A stretch of DNA of 64,000 nucleotides from contig OMXE01000004.1 of the NCBI GenBank assembly GCA_900314935.1, positions 62,001 through 126,000 on the forward strand. The letters are read 5' to 3'. Of the stretch, positions 1 through 6,242 are shown in pieces (within the stretch, counting starts at the first letter, position 1; every line of letters starts with the position of its first letter). The position numbers were made by a program, and so were the translations under genes. Origin of the DNA: an uncultured Prevotella sp. GTDB lineage: Bacteria; Bacteroidota; Bacteroidia; Bacteroidales; Bacteroidaceae. A model generated the notes under the pieces. It saw only the letters and a list, made by a program, of their open reading frames with translations. It had not been told where the DNA came from and did not search any database.

Positions 1-319
1 TGATGGAATAATCCTGCAGTGTCATCCAACGCTGATGCTTGATCGGCTGGATATTAAAATATGCAGGATTATCATGATTACCTCTAATGAATACGATCCA
101 GTTATTGGCTTTCGATAGTCTATCACGACAACGCTTGTATATATTCTCGTAGTAACCCGGCTTTTCAAAGCCGAATCCACAATCCCCTGCAACAATAATC
201 AATGTGTCAGACATCTCGTACTGCACGCAGCACTTGAAGACGAGTTGGGTGAAATCTCCATGAATATCACCACTCACCACTATACCCTTTGCTTTGGGGA
301 ATTCTTTTAGATTGAACAT
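1..319 (-). CDS. Metallophosphoesterase, partial (runs off left edge)
   Basis: The ATG at 319 opens a reading frame of 106 codons that continues past the window edge, so only the N-terminal part is visible. It carries the calcineurin-like phosphoesterase signature in order: GDIHGD (D-x-H, metal site 1) near residue 17, GDCGFG near residue 45 and GNHD near residue 81. These bind a dinuclear metal centre that hydrolyses phosphate esters. The spacing of the three motifs is normal for the family. The substrate cannot be told. A TATCTTTG box on the minus strand at 372-379, with TTG about 20 nt further upstream, is a good promoter. No partner gene is visible. Confidence 0.85.
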   Translation of the reverse strand, partial: MFNLKEFPKAKGIVVSGDIHGDFTQLVFKCCVQYEMSDTLIIVAGDCGFGFEKPGYYENIYKRCRDRLSKANNWIVFIRGNHDNPAYFNIQPIKHQRWMTLQDYSI

Positions 320-371
320 GACCTAAAAAGCGTGTAAACAATAGAACGTGACAGGAACCTGTTGTACTATG

Positions 372-402
372 CAAAGATACAACTTTTTTTCGACTTTTCC
401 AA
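372..402 (-). promoter_or_regulatory. Bacteroidetes-type promoter for the phosphoesterase gene
   Basis: On the minus strand TATCTTTG (plus 372-379) is preceded by TTG (plus 400-402) with 20 nt between. This matches the -7 TAnnTTTG / -33 TTTG layout, and the gene start at 319 lies about 45 nt downstream of the expected transcription start. Confidence 0.6.
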
Positions 403-618
403 GAAATATATCGATGATTATTTCTATTGCAAAAATATGATGACAGATAGCTGCCCCTTGTCTCGTTTTGACAAGTTTTTGTTCATTTAATAGGTGACAG
501 GAACCTCTTCCCTTGGCACCCTGTTGGCTTCGCCGAAGATACTTTCGTTAACTACGTTTTCCTCTGTCACGACTCGGCCAAACATGCAAGCATGATGGCT
601 CTCGCTGCTCCATCGGTT

Positions 619-760
619 CGGAAAAACAAAATAAAACAAGATTTTCTTTGGTTTTTCCCTCACTTATTCGTACTTTGACTTCGCCGAAGATACTTTCGCT
701 CGGAAAAACAAATAAAAACAAGATTTTCTTTGGTTTTTCCCTCACTTATTCGTATCTTTG
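619..760. repeat. Tandem duplication of a 60-bp AT-rich block
   Basis: Bases 619-678 and 701-760 are near-identical and offset by 82 bp. Both start CGGAAAAACAAA and contain CTTTGGTTTTTCCCTCACTT. The second copy supplies the TTTG and TATCTTTG boxes of the small-RNA promoter. The first copy ends TACTTTG and so is a weaker match. Confidence 0.8.
729..760 (+). promoter_or_regulatory. Promoter of the first small-RNA-like unit
   Basis: TTTG at 729-732 and TATCTTTG at 753-760 are separated by 20 nt, a textbook Bacteroidetes housekeeping promoter. No credible open reading frame follows. A strong hairpin ends the transcript about 90 nt later. Confidence 0.7.
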
Positions 761-766
761 CACTGT

Positions 767-862
767 CAGAACGAAAGTTTTGACTACGCCGCTGAGTGCG
801 GGGAGCAAGGCTTGATCGATACTGCTCCATTTAAAAGTCACCTTAGGGTGACTTTTATTTTT
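767..862 (+). ncRNA. Putative small RNA, copy 1
   Basis: A promoter at 729-760 is followed by about 65 nt of non-coding sequence. Then comes a perfect 10-bp stem (833-842 with 847-856, arms AAAAGTCACC and GGTGACTTTT, loop TTAG) that runs into TTTTATTTTT, as expected for an intrinsic terminator. An inner GGAGCA / TGCTCC pairing (about 802-828) could form a second stem. An inverted copy with only about four substitutions lies near 28.6 kb and keeps both promoter and terminator. Duplication with conserved ends argues for a functional transcript. No known family is recognised, and a repeat border with incidental promoter and terminator is the alternative. Confidence 0.5.
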
Positions 863-950
863 CATATCTTTGAACTTGAAGCATTAACTTCGTTGTTTCG
901 TCAAGAAAATGTGCATTTACTGCATGTACTCATTGAGATATAGTATTTCT

Positions 951-1455
951 GGAATAATTATGATAATTATAATAATTTCTTTCTAAATCTATATCTCACA
1001 CAGAATCTACTTTTTTTAATCTCACACAGAAAGCACAGAAAGCACAGAAATTTTTTCCGTTTATTTTCCGTTTTATTCCGTTTCTTCCGTTATAGAATTA
1101 TTTTGTTTAATTTGAACAAGATTTGTACAATTTCCACGCGCAGCGTGCTTTATTCCTTTGATCGCCTACGGCGAGAAATTCTTCAAAATTAAATTCAAAA
1201 TTCTACAAATTTTTTCTGTGAGATCTGTGAGATCTGTGTGCCAATTTTCCTCGCGCCAATCACTTTGAGAATCAAATATCTGTGATTTCCGTGCTTTGGC
1301 TTTGCCTTCCTCCTCCTCGCTCGACAAAGACTATACAAGTATAACTTTGTTCTCGCTCGTTCGTCGGTTCTGTGTGACTAAAAAACATTATCTGTGAGAG
1401 ATAAAATATTCTCTGTGAGAACTCTGCGCTCTCTGCGCCTCTGCGTGAGAATCAT
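951..1455. repeat. Dispersed modular repeats, cluster 1
   Basis: This holds blocks that recur through the accessory half: a GGATAATTATGATAATT-type block (about 951-985), CACAGAAAGCACAGAAA (about 1025-1050), a TTTTCCGTTT / TTCCGTTTCTTCCGTTA block (1053-1095), CACGCGCAGCGTGC (about 1136-1149), a CGCCTACGGCG hairpin (1163-1173) and CTCTGCGCCTCTGCGTGAG (1430-1450). Several are inverted relative to copies near 18 kb. Confidence 0.7.
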
Positions 1456-1457
1456 AT

Positions 1458-2018
1458 TCAGTCCTCACTCATTTCCGAGTAATCCACAGTTTCTCTGCTC
1501 ACCTCCACCAACTGTCCGTCCTTCCATTGATACCTCACAATTTCCACTTCCTCATCCAGTCGGAAGGCGCTGACGACCTCTTTCTTGGACTCATCCACAT
1601 ACGGATCATACAATGGCGGCTGATCATCCAAATGCAAGAAGCGGCCCACATATTCATCCCAGATAAAGATATCGTAAGTATAGTTACCGAACCCATTCAT
1701 CGGTCCCGTACCAATCTGCAGGTCAGGAATCCCGTCGAAATTGAAATCCTGCTCCATAATCTCCCCGAACGCTCCCCTACTCCAATCCGCCGTATCCAGC
1801 GGCAAGGTCTCGCTCTGCAGCGTATCAGTATGGTTGTTGGCATCCGTCACGTAGGTGATCACCCTGTCGTATATCACCGACCCGTCGTCATCCCTCGTCG
1901 TCACTTCCGTCCTAATCTTCAAGTCACTACGCTTTGGCCCATCGCCATCGCCTACCCTTGCCCCCAGCATTCCCCATGCCGAGCAGGCAAGAACCATAGA
2001 AACCAATACTTTCTTCAT
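1458..2018 (-). CDS. Small secreted protein with an XAC2610/FG-GAP-like motif
   Basis: This 186-aa protein begins with a signal peptide (MKKVLVSMVLACSAWG, residues 1-20). Its centre carries QDFNFDGIPDL (about residues 89-99), the acidic D-x-N-x-D-G-x-x-D pattern of FG-GAP/VCBS and XAC2610-type proteins that usually binds calcium, followed by GNYTYDIFIW. This suggests an exported or surface protein with one small beta-repeat module. Function is unknown. It is a single gene with its own promoter on the minus strand (TATATTTG at 2049-2056, TTG at 2076-2078). It is GC-richer than the small genes beside it. Confidence 0.65.
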   Translation of the reverse strand: MKKVLVSMVLACSAWGMLGARVGDGDGPKRSDLKIRTEVTTRDDDGSVIYDRVITYVTDANNHTDTLQSETLPLDTADWSRGAFGEIMEQDFNFDGIPDLQIGTGPMNGFGNYTYDIFIWDEYVGRFLHLDDQPPLYDPYVDESKKEVVSAFRLDEEVEIVRYQWKDGQLVEVSRETVDYSEMSED

Positions 2019-2048
2019 CGTTACGTTTATTTATTTTCGACCATGCTG

Positions 2049-2104
2049 CAAATATACAAACTATATTTGAATCCGCAATGAAGATATCGATGATTATTTC
2101 TATT
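2049..2104 (-). promoter_or_regulatory. Promoter with a flank shared with other promoters
   Basis: On the minus strand TATATTTG (2049-2056) lies about 19 nt downstream of TTG (2076-2078). The sequence TTGAATCCGCAATGAAGAT (from 2067) recurs in the promoter at about 2550-2568, and ATCGATGATTATTTCTATT (2086-2104) recurs at about 409-427. Confidence 0.5.
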
Positions 2105-2107
2105 CAA

Positions 2108-2359
2108 TCAAAACTTATCGAAGAACCCTTTACGACTTTTTTCCCAAATATAACCTCTCCTCTCATCTTTTGGTAGACTACGGCAAATCTTCCTTTCTTC
2201 CTTAGTTAGACTCCAGTATTCATCAACGGTCCATTCAGGTTTCAACCAGTTTATGATAAGGAGGTAGAGGGCATAGGCCCCCATGATAATAAAGAACCAC
2301 CATCCGAAGAACAGCACGCCTCCAACGATGATAATTGCCCATTTAGCCAGTTCATTCAT
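2108..2359 (-). CDS. Small two-helix membrane protein
   Basis: This 83-aa protein has a hydrophobic N-terminal half (about residues 7-38), which fits two short membrane helices or one hairpin. The C-terminal tail is basic and contains WSLTKEERKI. An AG-rich GGGAGGGGGAG just before the ATG at 2359 can act as a ribosome binding site. It lies 14 nt downstream of a second mini membrane protein and probably shares its transcript. I do not recognise the family, and no enzymatic motif is present. Confidence 0.6.
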   Translation of the reverse strand: MNELAKWAIIIVGGVLFFGWWFFIIMGAYALYLLIINWLKPEWTVDEYWSLTKEERKICRSLPKDERRGYIWEKSRKGFFDKF

Positions 2360-2373
2360 CTCCCCCTCCCTTC

Positions 2374-2508
2374 TTAAATCTTCTTTTGATCAAAGAACAA
2401 GAAGTATATGATAGCTAATAAGAAGAAAGTAGGAAGAGCCCACCAGGGCATAATACATGCCCCGATGATAATTATAAATATGCACAAAATCAAAAGTCCT
2501 GCCGTCAT
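2374..2508 (-). CDS. 44-aa membrane mini-protein
   Basis: The ATG at 2508 (minus strand) opens a 44-codon frame ending with TAA at 2374-2376. The product starts MTAGLLILCIF and ends FFDQKKI. It is almost wholly hydrophobic, with two predicted helices separated by MPWWALP. It starts about 25 nt after a good promoter and ends 14 nt before the next small membrane-protein gene, so the two look like an operon of mini membrane proteins. Function is unknown. An overlapping longer frame in another phase has no such features. Confidence 0.6.
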   Translation of the reverse strand: MTAGLLILCIFIIIIGACIMPWWALPTFFLLAIIYFLFFDQKKI

Positions 2509-2531
2509 ATGCTACATAGTTTGATCTGCTG

Positions 2532-2561
2532 CAAAGATATAAATTTGTTTTGAATCCGCAA
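2532..2561 (-). promoter_or_regulatory. Promoter of the mini membrane-protein pair
   Basis: On the minus strand TATCTTTG (2532-2539) lies 19 nt downstream of TTG (2559-2561). The upstream part repeats the flank seen at about 2067-2085, so this promoter and the previous one share ancestry. Confidence 0.6.
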
Positions 2562-2599
2562 TGAAGATTACCTGATTTTTTGTCAGGCACTGACACTTG

Positions 2600-4762
2600 T
2601 CATTGAGCGATTATATCGTATGCTTGAGGATTGTCAAACACTTCCAATTCAGAGCCTCCTTTTAATTGAAGGATTAATTTAGTTATTCTCCCAACAGTTT
2701 TAAAGGCAACGACTTTTCCAATATCTCCTGTTGGCTTCCATTTTATCCAATTACCTATATATGCTTTTCTTCTACGTTTAGGAGTAGAACTGACGTCTAC
2801 TCTCTTTGTTTGGGCTATATTTCTTATTGTTGGTGACTCTTTCTTTTCAATTTTAATTTTCTTGTAAAAGTATTTGTTGTCATATACTGATACTATTGAG
2901 CCTTCTTTAGACCGAACAACAATCTTTTTTTGACCATCTTTGTCAAGTATCAGATCAACTACCTTCCCTATGTGTTGAGAAGGGAACAACTGTAATGTGT
3001 CTCCAAGTTTAACAGAGAACTGAGAGTAGAAATCATCGATTTCATCTACGTTATTATCTATTTTAATAGATCCAACAGCTTTTTGCTCAGGCTTTAAAAA
3101 TGTTCCATCGTATCCAAACCATGAACCATTTACTTTTAGTTTACATTCTTCAAATATTGGACGATCTTCAATATCCTCTATTTGAGTAATATAATCAATA
3201 GCGTTGTCAATTACACTATATAGTTTAGACCCTGGTAAAGCAACTATTTTTGTAGAGCCTTTCATCCAGATACCTTCCTTATACTGCATATCTTTTATTG
3301 TAAAGCATTCATCTTTGAGGTTAAAGCGATATAGTTTTTTGCCAATATATTTTAACTTACCCTCTGTAGAAAAAACCATTTCGCCAAATTTGTTCAGTAT
3401 AATGCATGATAACAATGTGTTCTTTACTGTAAAATCGTTTTCGTTCAATACGATATTTATTTCTGGTACACGCACATGAGGTCCTTTGACATTATCTTCT
3501 ACATTGAGATTACCTTGCGTATGATTGGCTATATTTATAGTACTTCTTTCAATGGATACATTATCCTTTATTACGTCTTCCGTTGGATTGCTATCCTTCT
3601 GCTTATAGTATTCCTCTTTTATCCACTTCCTTTTTGTGTCCTGCCAGTGATTTACTGACAAGGCATTAACAATCTCTGTATAGGACATGCCAAAAGTCAA
3701 GTTGAAGTCTTCCAAAAACTGCAAAACTTCATAAACTGTCTTTTTACCACTATTTCTTTCTTTTAGGAGTTGCAAACTACTGTCAATCTGAGGAATATCT
3801 GCAAACTTTTTAACACCTAAATTTATGAGTACTTTTGCAGCACGTATAGGAAGTTCTATTTTACTAACAGGTGTTTCAAGTAATGCAGCAAGTTCTGAAT
3901 CAATTTCCTCATTTTCAGAAACCAAACTAATGATAGTTTCTCTAGGTAGGCGTGCTTTTAAGTTGGCGATATCATCTTTCAAAAGATTAAGTTGAGCATT
4001 CATTTGAACACTCCCAGCTTTCATCTCTTCAATACTCTTACGCTGCTCTATTAGTAGTTCACTAGCTTGCTTAATAGCTTTTACAACAATTTGCCGTATT
4101 CGTTCTTGAGTAAGATGATATTTATGTGCTATTTCACTACGTGTATCCCCACTCAGCGTGTCATAAAGAATATGATAGTTTCGTTCATCTAAATGCCCTT
4201 CAATACATGATAATGCTGAAAGGCAGAACCGCTTAATATCATAGCTTGGGGATAAGAAATCAGTATTATCAACATCTTCCTCTTCATCATATTCATTAAC
4301 ATCATCGTGTTCTTCTGATTTTTGAAACAAATCAGTCAAAGTTTCATCATTTTCGTAAATTATCTCAATATCTTCGACACCAATAAACCTTCTCAATACT
4401 CCTAGATCCCAATAATCCACAAAACCAGAAAGGACTGCTGATGTCTCGTTCAAAAAGTCCAAGAGCCACTCTCCTTTACATTCTTTAATCAGCAGGGTCA
4501 ACAGCCTTGTATCTCCGATAACATGTTTATCGCCAACTGGCGCACAAAGGATGCTGTCAGATGTAGGAAACTGATATCCCTTGAGCGATTTTGTATCTAA
4601 GAATTTAAAATCGCGCCATATAGAGTCAGAGTCTAATTCGCTATCAATGTATACAGTCTTGATTACTTCTCCATCATACAGCATGCAGATATCGCCTTCC
4701 TTTATAGGATAGCGATAATCAGCCAGGTTTTCGCTAGCTTTGTAGATGTAATAAACAACCAT
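2600..4762 (-). CDS. Sigma-70 region 4-like / alpha-CTD-like fusion, last gene of the BREX operon
   Basis: This is a 720-aa protein of unrecognised family. Residues about 190-235 look like sigma-70 region 4 (ER...L, then SEIAHKYHLTQERIRQI), the helix-turn-helix that binds -35/-33 elements. A coiled coil follows (about 236-275). Residues about 300-358 look like the RNA polymerase alpha C-terminal domain (ELPIRAAKVLINLGVK... then NSGKKTVYEVLQFL), a helix-hairpin-helix that binds UP DNA. Two similar beta-rich modules with H/DIGKVV cores sit at about 587-629 and 669-711. An acidic stretch lies near 149-168. The start is 3 nt beyond the brxL stop, so it is translationally linked to BREX. By architecture it binds DNA, RNA polymerase or both, but there is no region 2 for -10 recognition, so it is not a complete sigma factor. 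A regulator or a polymerase-based sensor in the defence system is inference. Confidence 0.7.
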   Translation of the reverse strand: MVVYYIYKASENLADYRYPIKEGDICMLYDGEVIKTVYIDSELDSDSIWRDFKFLDTKSLKGYQFPTSDSILCAPVGDKHVIGDTRLLTLLIKECKGEWLLDFLNETSAVLSGFVDYWDLGVLRRFIGVEDIEIIYENDETLTDLFQKSEEHDDVNEYDEEEDVDNTDFLSPSYDIKRFCLSALSCIEGHLDERNYHILYDTLSGDTRSEIAHKYHLTQERIRQIVVKAIKQASELLIEQRKSIEEMKAGSVQMNAQLNLLKDDIANLKARLPRETIISLVSENEEIDSELAALLETPVSKIELPIRAAKVLINLGVKKFADIPQIDSSLQLLKERNSGKKTVYEVLQFLEDFNLTFGMSYTEIVNALSVNHWQDTKRKWIKEEYYKQKDSNPTEDVIKDNVSIERSTINIANHTQGNLNVEDNVKGPHVRVPEINIVLNENDFTVKNTLLSCIILNKFGEMVFSTEGKLKYIGKKLYRFNLKDECFTIKDMQYKEGIWMKGSTKIVALPGSKLYSVIDNAIDYITQIEDIEDRPIFEECKLKVNGSWFGYDGTFLKPEQKAVGSIKIDNNVDEIDDFYSQFSVKLGDTLQLFPSQHIGKVVDLILDKDGQKKIVVRSKEGSIVSVYDNKYFYKKIKIEKKESPTIRNIAQTKRVDVSSTPKRRRKAYIGNWIKWKPTGDIGKVVAFKTVGRITKLILQLKGGSELEVFDNPQAYDIIAQ

Positions 4763-4765
4763 AGA

Positions 4766-6229
4766 TTAGAATAGTTTATTCTCTGTAAATCCTCGTTCTA
4801 CGATATCCACAACCGGCATACGAGTCTTGAACTCGGGGTCAATATTATGGCACTGCGTCTTTATGATACCACGCCTATGAATTGCTGGCTCCAGACAATA
4901 CATGCGGAACTCATCTTCATTAACGTCTTCAATCCGATGCCAATGAGGGAATAAAAGCTTCATATATCCTGTTGCAATTCGTTTGATAGCGTTGCTATCA
5001 CGAACATCAGCTTTCTCTTCGAATCTCACCAACTGGTCGAATAGAAGCCCATAGATATTTTGTGTTCGCATAGAATGAAGAATCTCAGAGAAGTATTCGA
5101 CATTGATGGTCCAACCTTTGAAAATCATACTTTTATCGACACGAGGCAGCAGCCAGCCTTCAATAAAGCAATGGAATCTGTCTAACAATGCAGACTCTCG
5201 GAAGTTCTTTGGCAGATTGTCGAAATACATCTGAGAAATCGGAACGTTGTGAGCTGATAGTGGAATATTGCCCATCAACATCAATCCACATTCTGAAGTG
5301 AACTCATTATTGTCAATAGTAGTCTTTCCACTTTCCAAATATGATTTCAAGGCAGCTTGTATCTCTGAAGGCTCTTGAAACACAATGGTTTGAATCTCAT
5401 CGAACACAGTGAAATCATGGTTCTTAATAATACCATTCTGTTGCTTGGTTTTGTCAAAGAACAATTTGGCACGCGTTACCTTTCCACCGCTAACCAGCCA
5501 ACCATACTTTGACAAGTTACCGAACACGTAGCTTTTACCAGTTCCTTTAGGGGCTAATTCTATTACGTTTAGTCTTGGTTCAATGAATATCAGTAGTCGG
5601 GTTAGGAACTCCAGCTTCTGAGTCAATGAAGCGAACCCGTCAGGATCATACTCCATCGCAGAAAGCAGAACGTCTATCCACTCCTGCGTTGTAAAGTAAT
5701 GACGGGCATCTGCTAAATAGCCAACGTCCACAGAACTATATGGTTTAAAAGCTTTGTAATCAACCATCTGAATATGACTTGTCTTTTCATTACTATCCGG
5801 TAGTAGACACAGCTTGATGATACCCCAGCGTTCTCCATCTACAAAATCACCTGAGTTTTTCGAATAGACATATTCGGGAATAATACCTTCGCGCAACTTT
5901 ATGCCGTAATCTGGTATTGCAAACTGACGTTCGTTCTTCACGATATCTATATACACCATGAAGCGAGCTAGCAATGTAACCTCTTCACCATTTTGTAATC
6001 GATCTTTTACAATTCCTTGTTGCGAAGGAATAACCTTGTCGAGGAATTGAGTCAGTGCTAATTTGTCAATTTCTCCCGTTTGAACATTTAAATAACGCTT
6101 TAGCAAAAAGTCCTTCACAAAAGCAGGAAGATTGCGCCCTGCAAAAAGACTACCTGTTGATGCAGGGTCTTTGTAGATAGACATGGCAGAAAAGTGCTGC
6201 CTGATTTTATTGCATATTTCTTCTTTCAT
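4766..6229 (-). CDS. brxL: BREX protein BrxL, short form
   Basis: This 487-aa protein matches the N-terminal and AAA+ parts of BrxL. TGSLFAGRNLPAFVKDFLLKR near residues 25-45 is the family N-terminal signature. The Walker A is APKGTGKS (about 226-233) and the Walker B is FTVFDEIQ (about 273-280). Canonical BrxL is close to 680 residues and ends in a Lon-like protease domain. Here the protein stops soon after the AAA+ domain (…RGFTENKLF), so that domain is absent. BrxL is a DNA-stimulated ring ATPase needed for phage defence in several BREX types. It lies 13 nt after pglZ and 3 nt before the next gene. Confidence 0.85.
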   Translation of the reverse strand: MKEEICNKIRQHFSAMSIYKDPASTGSLFAGRNLPAFVKDFLLKRYLNVQTGEIDKLALTQFLDKVIPSQQGIVKDRLQNGEEVTLLARFMVYIDIVKNERQFAIPDYGIKLREGIIPEYVYSKNSGDFVDGERWGIIKLCLLPDSNEKTSHIQMVDYKAFKPYSSVDVGYLADARHYFTTQEWIDVLLSAMEYDPDGFASLTQKLEFLTRLLIFIEPRLNVIELAPKGTGKSYVFGNLSKYGWLVSGGKVTRAKLFFDKTKQQNGIIKNHDFTVFDEIQTIVFQEPSEIQAALKSYLESGKTTIDNNEFTSECGLMLMGNIPLSAHNVPISQMYFDNLPKNFRESALLDRFHCFIEGWLLPRVDKSMIFKGWTINVEYFSEILHSMRTQNIYGLLFDQLVRFEEKADVRDSNAIKRIATGYMKLLFPHWHRIEDVNEDEFRMYCLEPAIHRRGIIKTQCHNIDPEFKTRMPVVDIVERGFTENKLF

Positions 6230-6242
6230 AAATCAATTCTAT

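Larger units (their letters stand above)
320..1457. other. Gene-free repeat-rich region
   Basis: I see no convincing protein gene in this stretch of about 1.1 kb. It holds the phosphoesterase promoter, two copies of GTGACAGGAACCT (348-360 and 493-505), two copies of a TTCGCCGAAGATACTTTCG block (about 528-546 and 680-698), a tandem duplication (619-678 and 701-760), a small-RNA-like unit (753-862) and modular dispersed repeats (951-1455). Short open frames in it are made of repeat sequence. Confidence 0.7.

Noticed and set aside
548..745. 65-codon minus-strand frame in the left repeat region
   Set aside because: It is read out of the tandem duplicated block; its two halves translate the same repeat and no start signal fits.
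758..943. 61-codon plus-strand frame over small-RNA copy 1
   Set aside because: It starts inside the promoter box and crosses the terminator hairpin, and the inverted copy does not keep the frame.
1527..2081. 184-codon frame opposite the secreted protein
   Set aside because: Mirror of a gene with a clear signal peptide and motif; no independent support.
2390..2596. 68-codon minus-strand frame before the mini membrane proteins
   Set aside because: It runs through the promoter and overlaps, in another phase, a 44-codon frame with better start, spacing and hydrophobic pattern.
3204..3658. Plus-strand frames inside the 720-aa gene
   Set aside because: Short frames opposite an intact long gene; no start signals or domains.
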